Part shown: one piece after another, positions 38,256-47,431 of the stretch | Layout of the letters: each line of letters opens with the position of its first letter | Position numbering within the stretch: position 1 is the stretch's first letter | NCBI RefSeq assembly: GCF_023330665.1 | Contig: NZ_CP097127.1 | Location: 992,001-1,056,000 of the forward strand | Length of the DNA: 64,000 nucleotides | Source: Conexibacter sp. S30A1 | GTDB taxonomy: Bacteria > Actinomycetota > Thermoleophilia > Solirubrobacterales > Solirubrobacteraceae | Reading direction: 5' to 3' | Made by a program: the position numbers and the translations under genes | The notes under the pieces: generated by a model | Seen by the model: only the letters and a program-made list of their open reading frames with translations | Database searches by the model: none | Told to the model about the DNA's origin: nothing

Positions 38256-39623
38256 TCACGACGCAACCCCCGGGTATCGAACGGTGCCCCGCAAGCGGTA
38301 GAGGCCGAGCGCCTCGAAGAACTCACGGTCCCAGACCGGATGTCGCGCGTGCAGATTCCGGCCATAGCGCTTGACCATCAGGCGCCTGAGCCGGTACACG
38401 ACATACCGATCGATCTGGTTGAACTTGATAGCGGCGTTCCCGGTCCGGAAGTAGTTGCCCCACCCACGCAGAATCGGGTTCAGTCCCGCGATCACGTCAC
38501 GGAGGTCATGCCCGACCCGGCCGCGCCCGGTCAGGGCCTTGACCCTGGCACGAACCCGACCCATCGCCCGTTGGGAAGGCCACCGCTGGAGGTAGTAGCG
38601 ACGGACGCCGCGCTCCAGCAAACGACCCGACACACGAGCATGGAAATGGCAGCCGAGAAAATCAAACCCTTCCCGGCCTTCTCGTAGGTCAACTATCTTC
38701 GTCTTGTCCGGGTGCAGCCCCAAACCCAGGCTGGCGAGAACGTCCGCCGCCAACCGTTGTGCTGCGCTGGCATCGGCTTTGCTGCGACAAGCCACGACGA
38801 AATCATCCGCATAACGGATCAGTCTGCCGTGAGCCTCATCAGCAAACGCCCGATCAAGCGCTTGGAGATAGATGTTTGACAGCAGCGGAGAAACCACCCC
38901 GCCCTGGGGCGTCCCCGCAACCGACCGCGAGAACTGCCCATCATCCATAACCCCCGCTTGGAGCCACAAACGGATCAGCTTGACCACCCGCCTGTCCGAA
39001 ACCCGCTCCGCAACAAGCGCAAGCAAACGCTCGTGCTCGATCAAGGAGAAATAGTCCCGGATGTCAGCCTCAAAAACGAACTGATACCCCTCAATGAACG
39101 ACTCGCGGAGCACCTCCTTCGCATCCGTCGCTGACCGTCGCGGACGGAACCCAAACGAGCACGGCTGAAAGTCCGCCTCAAAAATGGGCTCAAGCACAAT
39201 CCTTGCGGCCTGCTGGCAAACCCGATCCTTCACGGTCGGAATACCTAACGGCCGCCTACCACCCTGCGGCTTGGGAATCTGGACCCGCCGAACCGGCAAC
39301 GGACGATAGACCCCCTCCCGAAGCTCAGACTGGAGATCTGCAAGCAGACGCTGCACCCCGTGCTCCTTGACCGCATCAAGCGTCTGCCGGTCAATCCCGG
39401 CAGCGCCCTTGTTCCTACACACCCGCTCCCATGCCTCCCGAAGGACGTCACTCCTCCAGATCCGGTCAAACAGAGCATGAAAACGGCGATCCGGGGACCG
39501 CTTGGCGGCCACCCATAGCTTGCGCTGAAGTTCTCGCACATCCCCACCGCAGAGCAAAAGCTCACCGGCCGGGCCAACAGGCAAAAGCCTGCCAGGGTTG
39601 TTGGGCTGCTCTACAGCAACCAT
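38256..39623 (-). CDS. ltrA: Group II intron reverse transcriptase/maturase
   Basis: The 455-residue intron-encoded protein helps the intron RNA splice and retrotranspose. Reverse transcriptase motifs are in order: RRPLGIPTVKDRV, the first catalytic Asp in FEADIRDYF, GTPQGGVVSPLLSN, and the YADD box in IRYADDFVV (about residue 270). The C-terminal maturase (GIIM/domain X) region has NPILRGWGNYFRTGNAA and a basic RRLMVKRYG. There is no HNH endonuclease domain, so this is an En-minus type that would rely on replication forks or nicked DNA. The protein appears full length without frameshifts, so it may be active. Confidence 0.96.
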   Translation of the reverse strand: MVAVEQPNNPGRLLPVGPAGELLLCGGDVRELQRKLWVAAKRSPDRRFHALFDRIWRSDVLREAWERVCRNKGAAGIDRQTLDAVKEHGVQRLLADLQSELREGVYRPLPVRRVQIPKPQGGRRPLGIPTVKDRVCQQAARIVLEPIFEADFQPCSFGFRPRRSATDAKEVLRESFIEGYQFVFEADIRDYFSLIEHERLLALVAERVSDRRVVKLIRLWLQAGVMDDGQFSRSVAGTPQGGVVSPLLSNIYLQALDRAFADEAHGRLIRYADDFVVACRSKADASAAQRLAADVLASLGLGLHPDKTKIVDLREGREGFDFLGCHFHARVSGRLLERGVRRYYLQRWPSQRAMGRVRARVKALTGRGRVGHDLRDVIAGLNPILRGWGNYFRTGNAAIKFNQIDRYVVYRLRRLMVKRYGRNLHARHPVWDREFFEALGLYRLRGTVRYPGVAS

Positions 39624-40170
39624 GCCCTAACGCTTACCTCCCACACAACCATGATCAAAGCCAGGGCCCTTCGCTACCGGCGCTTTTACCTTTCCGCCGG
39701 TCATCACTACTACGACCCCGTCGGACTCCCGCTGCCCTCCGCTCGATTTCACCATCGGCTTATACAAGCGGTCTTTGCCTGACAAGGCCAGGCAGACGGG
39801 CCTCCCGTGTTCCGTGATCAGACCATGCGCGCGTGCAAGTCTCCCTACCCCGCAGGGACCCGCCACACCATTTCTGGATCGGACGTGACGGACATGGCCT
39901 TCACCGTGAAATGAGCGGCTCGGCTCCCTGATTGTTTCTCTAACGAGGCTGCAATCCCAGCCCACGCGCTTGCTCCCTCCAAAGAGGCTCTCGACACCCC
40001 GCTCAGCCCAAGGGATCTCTCCCCAAGACCGGGGCCTGCTACCGGGCGCTCCAGCGCCTACCCGGACCGGACTCCCACCGGCTGGCCTACCACAGCTTTC
40101 ACGGCGCACCATCGCACACAGAGTAGCCGGAGTTCGCCCCTGCTCTACTCACCATAGAATGAGGTCTGTG

Positions 40171-40242
40171 CGGGTGTAGCTCAGTTGGTAGAGCGTCGGC
40201 TTCCCAAGCCGAAGGTCGCGGGTTCGAACCCCGTCGCCCGCT
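40171..40242 (+). tRNA. tRNA-Gly (anticodon CCC)
   Basis: The acceptor strands GCGGGTG/CGCCCGC, D stem GCTC/GAGC, anticodon stem TCGGC/GCCGA with loop TTCCCAA (anticodon CCC), and T arm GCGGG-TTCGAAC-CCCGT form a standard cloverleaf. CCA is not encoded. A TAGAAT hexamer at 40156-40161, ten bases upstream, is a good -10. The group II intron ends about 50 bases upstream on the opposite strand, just clear of this promoter. Confidence 0.97.
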
Positions 40243-40282
40243 TCCCAGAGCAGCGGTGCAATCTACACGGCCTCCGTGGCCT

Positions 40283-43200
40283 TCACCTGGAGTTCGCGGG
40301 CTCATCGACCGCGCTCGGGTAGGACTCGAGGAACTCCAACAGCCGCGCAGCATCCATGGGGCGCGCGAAGTAGAAGCCCTGCCCGGTGTCGCAGCCGAGT
40401 TCGCGCAGGGTCTGCGACTGCTCGGGATCCTCGACGCCCTCGGCCACCACCTCCAGATCAAAGGTGTCGCCCAAGCGCAGGACGGCTGAAGCCAACCCAG
40501 AGGTCACCGGCGCCGCGCCTGCAGCGAGCAGTGAGCGGTCCATCTTGAGCACGTCCAGCGGGAACATGCTGAGCGAGCTGAGCGACGAGTAGCCGGTGCC
40601 GAAGTCATCCATCGCCAAGCGCACACCGAGCGCTCTGAGCTGCCGCAGGCGGCTGATCGCAAGGTCGGTGTCGGTCATCATCACCGACTCGGTGATCTCG
40701 AGCGTCAGCGCCTCTGGCGGAAGGTCAGCGTCGCTCAACGCCCGCTGCACGTCGGCGACGATCTCGCCGTGAAACAGCTGTTTGACCGAGAGGTTGATGC
40801 CCACGCTGGGAAGGCGGCCGGTCTTCACGTGATCGCGAATCTCACGGGCCTGCCGGCATCCCTCGCCAAGCACCCAGCGCCCGATCTCGATGATCAAGCC
40901 GGTCTCCTCGGCGAACGGGATGAAATCGTCGGGCGGGATCAGGCCCCGATCCGGATGTCGCCAGCGCAGCAGCGCCTCGAGTCCGGAGATGGTTCCGTCG
41001 GAGAGACGCACGAGCGGCTGGTAGTGCAGCTCGAACTCCTTGCGCACAACGGCACGCTGGAGGTCTGCCCGCAGCTGAAGCCTTGCCATCACACGCTCAT
41101 GCATGGCAGGCTCGAACAACCGATAGCCGCTCTTACCGTCACGCTTAGCGATGTACATCGCTGCGTCGGCATTGCGAATGAGCTCGTCGGCATCCGTGAC
41201 CCGGCCGCCCTCTGCAACCGAGACCCCCACGCTGGCGCGGATTGTGATCTCGTGTGTGTCGAGGTTCAGCGGTTGGCTCAGTGCAGCGAGGATCCGCTCC
41301 GCGGTCTCAACTGCCACGCTGAGGTCCGGGAGGTCGTCGAGCAAGATCGCGAACTCGTCGCCGCCGAACCGCGCGGCGGTGTCCACCGTCCGCACGCTGG
41401 CCTGAATCCGCTTTGCCGCCTCCAGCAGCACACGGTCACCGACGGCATGGCCGAGGCTGTCGTTGACGGTTTTGAAGTCATCGAGGTCGATAAACAGCAC
41501 CGCGATGCTCAGCCCGTCGCGGCGTGTGCTGCCCACCGCATGACGCACGCGCTCATTGAAAAGCGCACGGTTGGCGAGCAGCGTCACCGGGTCGTGGAAC
41601 GCCTGGTGGGAGAGCTGCTCTTCAAAGGCCTTGCGGTCGCTGACGTCGCGGCCGTTGAGCACGACCCCTCCCACGGTCGCGTCGGAGCTCAGATCGGTGT
41701 GCAGGATCTCGAAATGCCGCAGGGATCCGTCCTTGTGCCTGAGCAAGCAGTCGATTGCCTCAGATCGGCTGGCCATGCCACGGCCGTCGTTCAGGCGACG
41801 CAGCAGGCGACCGTGCTCCTCGGGGTGCAGCAGGTGGTCAAGCGGCCTGCCCAGCACCTCCTCGACCGTGTAGCCGAGGATGTGTTCAATCGAGGGGCTC
41901 TGGTAGACGATTTGATTGCCCTCGCCAAGCACCGTGATCAGGTCGCTTGAGTTCTGCACCAGCGTGGCGAATCTCGCTTCGCTGGCACGACGATGCACCT
42001 CCGCGCTGAGTTCGGCGCTGCCCAGGGCGAGCGCGACCTGATGCGCAAGGGTGCGCATGGCGTAGCCGATCTCATCGTCGAAGGCCGCCTTACCGGCGAG
42101 CAGCAGATAGAGCGAGCCCTGCTCATCGCTGTCGGGGCGCAGATCGAGCGCCAGCAGCGGCTCTTCGCTCGCGACGAGCATCAGCTGCGAGCGCACGGTG
42201 GGACGGACGATGGCTGTGTCCGCGCTTACTGATCTGCGCAGTGTCGCTCCAAGGTTCTGCGAGATTGGCCACTGGCTCAGTTGCCCGGACGCGTCGAGTG
42301 CCATTGCCTCTGCACGGCCGTGGTCAAAGCGGCACACGCGCGCCTCAAGCGGCGTGCCGTCGAGCCCGGCGACGGCCCGAAGCGCAGCTGTGAGGATGTC
42401 CATCGGCTCACTGACACCGATCAGGAGACCGCCGGCAGAGCTGAGAGCGTGTTCACGCGCAACCGCCTTCTCACGCTCGCGGATGAGTCCGGCCATGCGC
42501 GCGACCGCGAGCCCAAACATCCCGATCGAGGCCACGATGATGAACAGGAGATCGCCGTTGTGAAGTGGCAGCACCTTGGCGATCTCAAGCACAGGAGCGA
42601 TCAGCGTCGCGCCGGTCAGGAGCGCCAGCCGCGTGCTCGTGAAGCGCGACTGTCGCGTGAACTCTGGGTCTGAAACGGCATTGACCGACGGGTGCAGTGC
42701 GGCGGCGCCCCAGAGCAGGTAGGAGAGGACGCGCGTCGCCTGTAGCCAGAGCTGATCGTGATAGCCCCCGGAGAGCTGCAGCAGTCTGCCGACGTCGTCG
42801 GCCAGCAGCAGAGCGGCGACGGCGGTGATCATCAGGTAGAAGCTCACCGGCCGCTTGCCGCCATCGAAGACGATGCCGACAGCTGCGACGAGCAGGATCA
42901 GATCGCCAAACGCGTAGCCCGCTGAGACCATCCGGGTCAGCGGCGCCAGCGCCGCATCGTTGAGATACGGGGCGATCATCAGGATGGCCGACGCAAGCGC
43001 CAGCCCCAGCGCGATGATCAGGCCGTCGACGACGCCCGGGTCATCCGTGCGTTGGGCGCGGCGCCTGATCAAGACTATGAGCCCCGCCGTCAGGAGCGGA
43101 TAGGTCGCAAGCCTGGCCGCATCAGCAACCGACGGCGCGGTGGCAGAGACCCGCAGAACGGGCGGCAGGATCGCGGTGTAGAGATCGCCGACCAGCAGCA

Positions 43201-43483
43201 TCCCCAAGCCGAGTGAAAACAGCCACCACGCCCCGCGCGCGGGCGGCCGGTGTCTTCTGACGCCAGCAACCAGACCCAGGAGTCCAAGGAAGCTGAGGCC
43301 ACTGAGCACGAGCACGTCACCCTTGAGCGGGCGCACGACGACGTACAGACTCGTGATCAACACGCCCAGGGCGAGGAACGCCCAGGCAAACCGCCCGCCA
43401 TCGATCGCGGCGGCGATCCGCGAGGAGAGGTTTCGAAATGCCCGCGTGGCCGGACCGGGCAGCGTGCCGTAGCCACCTTTCAT
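40283..43483 (-). CDS. Membrane GGDEF-EAL protein with PAS sensor
   Basis: The 1066-residue c-di-GMP enzyme starts with about nine hydrophobic segments (residues 30-300), followed by a GAF-like region (about 350-480), a PAS domain (about 510-630, [21 protein letters not shown]), a GGDEF domain (about 640-800) and an EAL domain (about 815-1060). The cyclase motif FGGDEF is intact and the EAL motif [13 protein letters not shown] is intact, as are [10 protein letters not shown] and the Lys/Glu residues needed for phosphodiesterase activity ([14 protein letters not shown]). Both activities are therefore possible. I took the ATG at 43483; a TTG 13 codons upstream is an alternative. Confidence 0.92.
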   Translation of the reverse strand: MKGGYGTLPGPATRAFRNLSSRIAAAIDGGRFAWAFLALGVLITSLYVVVRPLKGDVLVLSGLSFLGLLGLVAGVRRHRPPARGAWWLFSLGLGMLLVGDLYTAILPPVLRVSATAPSVADAARLATYPLLTAGLIVLIRRRAQRTDDPGVVDGLIIALGLALASAILMIAPYLNDAALAPLTRMVSAGYAFGDLILLVAAVGIVFDGGKRPVSFYLMITAVAALLLADDVGRLLQLSGGYHDQLWLQATRVLSYLLWGAAALHPSVNAVSDPEFTRQSRFTSTRLALLTGATLIAPVLEIAKVLPLHNGDLLFIIVASIGMFGLAVARMAGLIREREKAVAREHALSSAGGLLIGVSEPMDILTAALRAVAGLDGTPLEARVCRFDHGRAEAMALDASGQLSQWPISQNLGATLRRSVSADTAIVRPTVRSQLMLVASEEPLLALDLRPDSDEQGSLYLLLAGKAAFDDEIGYAMRTLAHQVALALGSAELSAEVHRRASEARFATLVQNSSDLITVLGEGNQIVYQSPSIEHILGYTVEEVLGRPLDHLLHPEEHGRLLRRLNDGRGMASRSEAIDCLLRHKDGSLRHFEILHTDLSSDATVGGVVLNGRDVSDRKAFEEQLSHQAFHDPVTLLANRALFNERVRHAVGSTRRDGLSIAVLFIDLDDFKTVNDSLGHAVGDRVLLEAAKRIQASVRTVDTAARFGGDEFAILLDDLPDLSVAVETAERILAALSQPLNLDTHEITIRASVGVSVAEGGRVTDADELIRNADAAMYIAKRDGKSGYRLFEPAMHERVMARLQLRADLQRAVVRKEFELHYQPLVRLSDGTISGLEALLRWRHPDRGLIPPDDFIPFAEETGLIIEIGRWVLGEGCRQAREIRDHVKTGRLPSVGINLSVKQLFHGEIVADVQRALSDADLPPEALTLEITESVMMTDTDLAISRLRQLRALGVRLAMDDFGTGYSSLSSLSMFPLDVLKMDRSLLAAGAAPVTSGLASAVLRLGDTFDLEVVAEGVEDPEQSQTLRELGCDTGQGFYFARPMDAARLLEFLESYPSAVDEPANSR

Positions 43484-43575
43484 GGCCGCACTATCGGCTC
43501 GATCGGTGAATTCCCAAAGCAACGCCGTTGCGGTCGCACACAGACGTCGAGTTCAGGGACCTGAAATCCCCGCAA

Positions 43576-43609
43576 AGCGACCAACTGTGTGAGCGTTCAG
43601 CTGGTCGCT
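43576..43609 (-). terminator. Inverted repeat downstream of the DUF2236 gene
   Basis: AGCGACCA (43576-43583) and TGGTCGCT (43602-43609) are perfect complements with an 18-base spacer, 13 bases beyond the stop of the DUF2236 gene. It could be a weak terminator or an operator in front of the downstream GGDEF-EAL gene. No T-tract. Confidence 0.3.
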
Positions 43610-43622
43610 GGAGACGGTTGGT

Positions 43623-44477
43623 TCAGGCCAGGCGCTGGCTCGCCACAAGCGCCGCTCGCGCGAAGGCCGGTGGCGGCGCGGGGAGCGGTCCCGTGCCCCT
43701 GAAGCGCAAGCTGCGGGGCAGCACGGGCACGAGCGCCCGGCGCGCAGACTCGGCGCCCACACGCAAGGCCGCAGCGCGCAGGGGGTCCCATCCGAGCCCG
43801 TAACCGCGGCGGATGCGGGCCGGCAGCAGGCCGATCACGGTGAAGTTCGCCGCCTGAAGCAGCGGCCTGGCCCTGGCCGGCACCGGCGGGCGCAGCACCA
43901 CGTCGATCCCGAGCTGGCGCGCTTCACTGGAAACGTGCAGAACGTCACCTGCGAGCATCGCACGCAGGTACTCGCGCATGCCGACGTAGCCCTCGGGCAT
44001 GTCGGCGGCGCCCAGACCGAACAGCCGTCCGACCGTGCGCCAGTCGCGCCAGTAGGCCTCCCGTTCGCGCTGGCTGAGCGGGTGCACGTAGCGTTCGTAG
44101 ACCAGAATGCCTGAATCCGCGAGCGTCGCCAGGATCCAGAGCATCAGCTCCGGATCATCGGCGGCCCACGGCGTGCCGGCCGCGAACTTGCCAGCTGGGT
44201 AGGGCAGCGTACCGCGGGTACGGCTGTGCACGCGCCTGACCGCGGCCATCACACGCTCTGCAGCCTCACGCTCGCCGAAGATGATCGTGTCGAGCACCCG
44301 AGCGGTTCGATACAGCCGCGCATAGGGGTCCTCCAGCGAGCCCGTGGACATGAAGAACCCGGCGAACGCCACCGGGTGCGCAGCCTGCATCAGCAACGCG
44401 CGGGCACCGGAGATACGCAGCACCTGCTCGCGGTGGATGCGGCGAATCAGCGAGGCATCGGTGAAATAACCGGGCAC
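43623..44477 (-). CDS. DUF2236 (MpaB-like) family protein
   Basis: The 284-residue protein belongs to the DUF2236/latex-clearing-protein-like family of proposed haem or metal oxygenases. Family features include SLIRRIHREQVLRISGARALLMQAAHPVAFAG, with a conserved His in QAAHP, and later FGEREAAERVMAAVRRVH, DDPELMLWILATLADS and YVHPLSQREREAYW. MpaB-type enzymes act in mycophenolic acid synthesis; most bacterial members are uncharacterised. The start is taken as the GTG at 44477; another GTG lies 6 codons upstream. No signal peptide is evident. Confidence 0.85.
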   Translation of the reverse strand: MPGYFTDASLIRRIHREQVLRISGARALLMQAAHPVAFAGFFMSTGSLEDPYARLYRTARVLDTIIFGEREAAERVMAAVRRVHSRTRGTLPYPAGKFAAGTPWAADDPELMLWILATLADSGILVYERYVHPLSQREREAYWRDWRTVGRLFGLGAADMPEGYVGMREYLRAMLAGDVLHVSSEARQLGIDVVLRPPVPARARPLLQAANFTVIGLLPARIRRGYGLGWDPLRAAALRVGAESARRALVPVLPRSLRFRGTGPLPAPPPAFARAALVASQRLA

Positions 44478-44527
44478 ACAACCATTGTGACGCACCCCGC
44501 CGCCCCAGCCACCGCGAGCAGCGTGCC

Positions 44528-44731
44528 TCAGCTTCGCCTGCGCGCGACGTCCCACACGGAGATGCTGAGAATCACTACCACGACCAGCGGCAGCAACCAC
44601 CAGACGGGGATGCTCGACTCTGAGACGACCAATGTCGCCGCCAGCGCGACCACCACCGCAGCGGCGATCCGCCAATCGTCACCGACCACGAAGTCCCAGA
44701 GAAAGCGCAGCAGCGCGCGGATACGGCTCAC
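44528..44731 (-). CDS. Small two-helix membrane protein
   Basis: A 67-residue protein with two hydrophobic segments (about residues 23-36 and 43-58) and basic ends (MSRIRALLRFL, DVARRRS). No family recognised. It overlaps the stop of the FTR1-like gene by 4 bp (ATGA), so it is translated together with that membrane protein and may be its small partner. Confidence 0.65.
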   Translation of the reverse strand: MSRIRALLRFLWDFVVGDDWRIAAAVVVALAATLVVSESSIPVWWLLPLVVVVILSISVWDVARRRS

Positions 44732-45492
44732 GCGCGCACCGGTCTTGAGAGGACCTCGTCACGCGCCGTCTGCAGACGCCGCAGCGCGGCGACGGCGATC
44801 AGCGCGAACGCCAGGTAGCCGGCGATCAGCACCGGCAGCGCCACTTCGCCACCGGGCCAATGGGCGTGAACACCCTCGCCGCCCCAGAAGGTCCCGAACG
44901 ACGTGAGCATCACCCCGACCACGAACTTCAGCGTGTTCTCCGGCACCCTGGCGAGCGGAGCCCTGATCAGCACACCGATGCCGACCATGACCAGCACCGC
45001 CGCGGCCGCCGCCGCGGCCGCGAGCGGCACGTCCTTCTGGTTTGACCCGAACGTGAGCGCGATGAAAACGACCTCGAGCCCCTCGAGCAGCGTCCCCTTG
45101 AACGACACGAAAAAGGCGTAGGGGTCGATGCCAGGCGCGACCGGGCCGGCGTCGCCGGCGGCACGTGACTCCTCGGCGTAGGCCGCATTCTCGTCGTGGT
45201 ATGACTTCAGTCCGCTGGCCCGCAGGATCGCCTTGCGCAACCACTGCAGGCCGAACACGAGCAGCAGCCCGCCCACGGCGCCACGCAGGACGTTTATCGG
45301 GAGCGCCGTCAGGGCCGGCCCGAGCGCCGCTGTCAGCGCCGCCAGGGCGACGAGCGCGACACCGACGCCGACCAGCGCGGAGCGCCAGCTGCGCGTCACA
45401 CCAACCGCCATGACGATCGTCAGCGCCTCGGTCGCCTCGACCGCACAGGCGATGAATACCGCAACGACCAGCCCAGCCTGGGTTCCGCTCAT
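44728..45492 (-). CDS. FTR1-like integral membrane protein (COG4280 type)
   Basis: The 254-residue protein has about seven hydrophobic segments in two halves. Each half carries a Glu-x-x-Glu motif in a helix: E19/E22 (VEATEALTIV) and E137/E140 (LLEGLEVVFIA). The second matches the REGLEAA-type REXXE signature of iron permeases FTR1/EfeU, without the leading Arg. This suggests a distant ferric-permease or related cation transporter; the family is usually annotated only as uncharacterised membrane protein. I chose the ATG at 45492, behind GGTGGAG; a GTG two codons upstream is possible. It is coupled to a small membrane protein downstream. Confidence 0.7.
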   Translation of the reverse strand: MSGTQAGLVVAVFIACAVEATEALTIVMAVGVTRSWRSALVGVGVALVALAALTAALGPALTALPINVLRGAVGGLLLVFGLQWLRKAILRASGLKSYHDENAAYAEESRAAGDAGPVAPGIDPYAFFVSFKGTLLEGLEVVFIALTFGSNQKDVPLAAAAAAAAVLVMVGIGVLIRAPLARVPENTLKFVVGVMLTSFGTFWGGEGVHAHWPGGEVALPVLIAGYLAFALIAVAALRRLQTARDEVLSRPVRA

Positions 45493-45643
45493 CTCCACCC
45501 GCCAGTGCTCACCAGCGGTGGTCGTGCTGGGCCTCTGCTCACGTTCAGCATGCTCGCACCATCGCTCCGATCAAGAAGTTACCCACTCGTAAACGTTCGG
45601 TAAACCGTGGTGCCTTCAGGTATCCCCAGTAGAGTCCTCCAGG

Positions 45644-46609
45644 ATGATCGAGGTCCGCGGCCTGACCAAGCACTACGGGGACCGCGTCGCGGTTGAGGAC
45701 CTCACGTTCACGCTGGAACCGGGCTTTGTAACCGGGTTTCTCGGACCCAACGGCGCCGGCAAGTCGACAACCATGCGCCTGATCCTGGGGCTCGATCGAC
45801 CCACGCGCGGGACCGCGACCGTCAACGGACGCGCCTACCAGGAGCTCTCCGCACCGCTGCACGAGGTGGGCGCGCTGCTCGAGGCGCGTGCGGTGCACAC
45901 CGGCCGCTCCGGCTACAACCACCTGCTGGCGCTCGCGCAGACGCACGGGATTCCCCGCCGGCGCGTGGACGAGGTGGTCGCCATGGTCGGGCTGGAGTCG
46001 GTGGCACACAAGCGCGTCGGCGGCTTCTCGCTGGGTATGGGTCAACGGCTCGGCGTGGCCGCCGCGCTGCTCGGCAACCCGGCCACGGTGGTGCTCGACG
46101 AGCCCGCCAACGGACTCGACCCCGAAGGGATCCGCTGGATCCGCAACCTGCTCAAGGGGCTCGCAGCCGAGGGCCGCACGGTCTTTCTCTCCTCCCATCT
46201 GATGAGCGAGATGGAGCAGACCGCGGACCGTCTGATCGTGATCGGGCGCGGCCGTCTGGTGGCCGACACCGACGTTGCGAGCTTCGTCGCCCAGGCCTCG
46301 GCCGGAGCACCGGTGCGGGTGCGCTCACCCGCGTCCGATGCACTGGCGGGCGTGCTCGGCGGCATCGGTGGCCGCTGCGAGCAACTCGAGGACGGCGCCC
46401 TGAAGGTGTTCGGCCTGAGCGCCGAGCAGGTGGGTGACGCGGCGGCAGCGCAGGGAATCGCGCTGCACGAGCTGACGCCGCTGCAGGTGACGCTCGAGGA
46501 GGCGTTCATGAGCCTCACGAAGGATATGGTCGAGTACCACGAGTCACTGCCAGAGGGCGAGCAGCCCGGCGTACCACTGGCGACACTCGCGGACGGAGAC
46601 CAGCAGTGA
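45644..46609 (+). CDS. ABC transporter ATP-binding protein
   Basis: The 321-residue ATPase has Walker A GPNGAGKST, a Q-loop region, signature FSLGMGQRLGVAAALL, Walker B VVLDEPANGLDP and switch His in SSHLMSE. The C-terminal 90 residues form the extension seen in DrrA/CcmA-like drug or lipid exporters. The gene overlaps the permease gene by 4 bp (GTGA), so the pair makes a two-component exporter. The substrate is unknown. Confidence 0.93.
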   Translation: MIEVRGLTKHYGDRVAVEDLTFTLEPGFVTGFLGPNGAGKSTTMRLILGLDRPTRGTATVNGRAYQELSAPLHEVGALLEARAVHTGRSGYNHLLALAQTHGIPRRRVDEVVAMVGLESVAHKRVGGFSLGMGQRLGVAAALLGNPATVVLDEPANGLDPEGIRWIRNLLKGLAAEGRTVFLSSHLMSEMEQTADRLIVIGRGRLVADTDVASFVAQASAGAPVRVRSPASDALAGVLGGIGGRCEQLEDGALKVFGLSAEQVGDAAAAQGIALHELTPLQVTLEEAFMSLTKDMVEYHESLPEGEQPGVPLATLADGDQQ

Positions 46610-47430
46610 GCGCCACGACCAGCCCGGAGCTGCCGCGCGAGCGTGCACTGCAGGGCGTGACGCTGCCGCGGGTGACCCACTCGGAGTGGACCAAGCTGTG
46701 GACGCTGCGCTCGACCCGCTGGTCGCTGTTTTTGGCGTTCGTCGCACAGGCCGGGCTCGGTCCGCTGATCGCCCTCATCGAGATGTCGCGCTGGTCCCAG
46801 CTGGGCCTTCAGCAGCGGCTGACGATCAACCCGATCGACCACAGCCTCGGCGGCTGGCACCTCGCCCAGCTTGCGGTGGCGATCCTGGGCGTGATGACGA
46901 TGACCGGCGAGTACCACACGGGGATGATCCGCTCGAGTTTCATGGCGGCGCCCAAGCGCCTGCCCGTGCTGTGGGCAAAGCTCCTGGTGTTCTCGGCCGT
47001 GACGCTCGTGCTCATGGTGATCGCCGCGTTCATCGGCTTCCTGGGTGCGCAGGCGATCTTCGCCGAGCACCACGTGAACGTCACCCTCGGCGCGCCTGAC
47101 GCGCTGCGCGCGATCTTCGGTGTCGCCCTGGTGATCACCGCAACCGGCGCGATGTGCGTCGCCCTGGGCACGATCGTGCGCCGTACCGCCGGCGGGATCG
47201 CGCTGTTCGTGGGCGTGTTCTTCGTGCTCCCCGGGCTCGTCGACATCCTGCCGAGCGCGACCGCGAACGCGCTGCAGCCGTATCTGCCCTCAACCGCCAG
47301 CAGCGGGCTGGCGCAGGCGCTCGCGCAACCGCACAGCTTCACGCCGTGGGGCGGCTTCGCGCTGTTCTGCGGCTACACGGTCGCGGTCATCGTGATCGCG
47401 GCCGTGCTGCTCAAGCGCCGCGACGCCTGA
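46606..47430 (+). CDS. ABC-2 type transporter permease
   Basis: The 274-residue protein has about six hydrophobic segments, beginning after LPRVTHSEWTKLWTLRSTRWS, the characteristic amphipathic start of ABC-2 permeases. MTMTGEYHTGMIRSS is the typical first-loop block. It starts at a GTG overlapping the ATPase stop. Together the two genes would form an exporter; the substrate is unknown. It ends two bases from the end of the convergent gpmI gene. Confidence 0.9.
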   Translation: MSATTSPELPRERALQGVTLPRVTHSEWTKLWTLRSTRWSLFLAFVAQAGLGPLIALIEMSRWSQLGLQQRLTINPIDHSLGGWHLAQLAVAILGVMTMTGEYHTGMIRSSFMAAPKRLPVLWAKLLVFSAVTLVLMVIAAFIGFLGAQAIFAEHHVNVTLGAPDALRAIFGVALVITATGAMCVALGTIVRRTAGGIALFVGVFFVLPGLVDILPSATANALQPYLPSTASSGLAQALAQPHSFTPWGGFALFCGYTVAVIVIAAVLLKRRDA

Positions 47431-47431
47431 G

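Larger units (their letters stand above)
38157..40118 (-). mobile_element. Group II intron, sense to ccmG
   Basis: The intron RNA is read on the minus strand. The 5' end fits GUGYG at 40118 (GTGCG), or two bases earlier at 40120 (GTGTG). The 3' end lies after a domain VI-like stem (AGGGG/CCCCT), at an AC near 38157 or at 38154. Domain V is at 38203-38236. The only long ORF is a reverse transcriptase-maturase in domain IV. The region 39624-40118 is noncoding intron domains I-III. Length is about 1.96 kb. Flanks: ccmG start codon a few bases 3', and a divergent tRNA-Gly gene about 50 bp beyond the 5' end. Exact boundaries were not verified by EBS-IBS pairing. Confidence 0.85.

Noticed and set aside
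38256..39623. Reverse transcriptase as part of a retron or diversity-generating retroelement
   Set aside because: The protein has the maturase (GIIM) region and is followed by a clear group II domain V; there is no msr-msd RNA, no TR/VR pair and no accessory gene.
39627..40112. 161-residue open frame upstream of the maturase
   Set aside because: It lies in intron domains I-III, has no recognisable domain, and its composition follows structured RNA; its ends also coincide with the intron.
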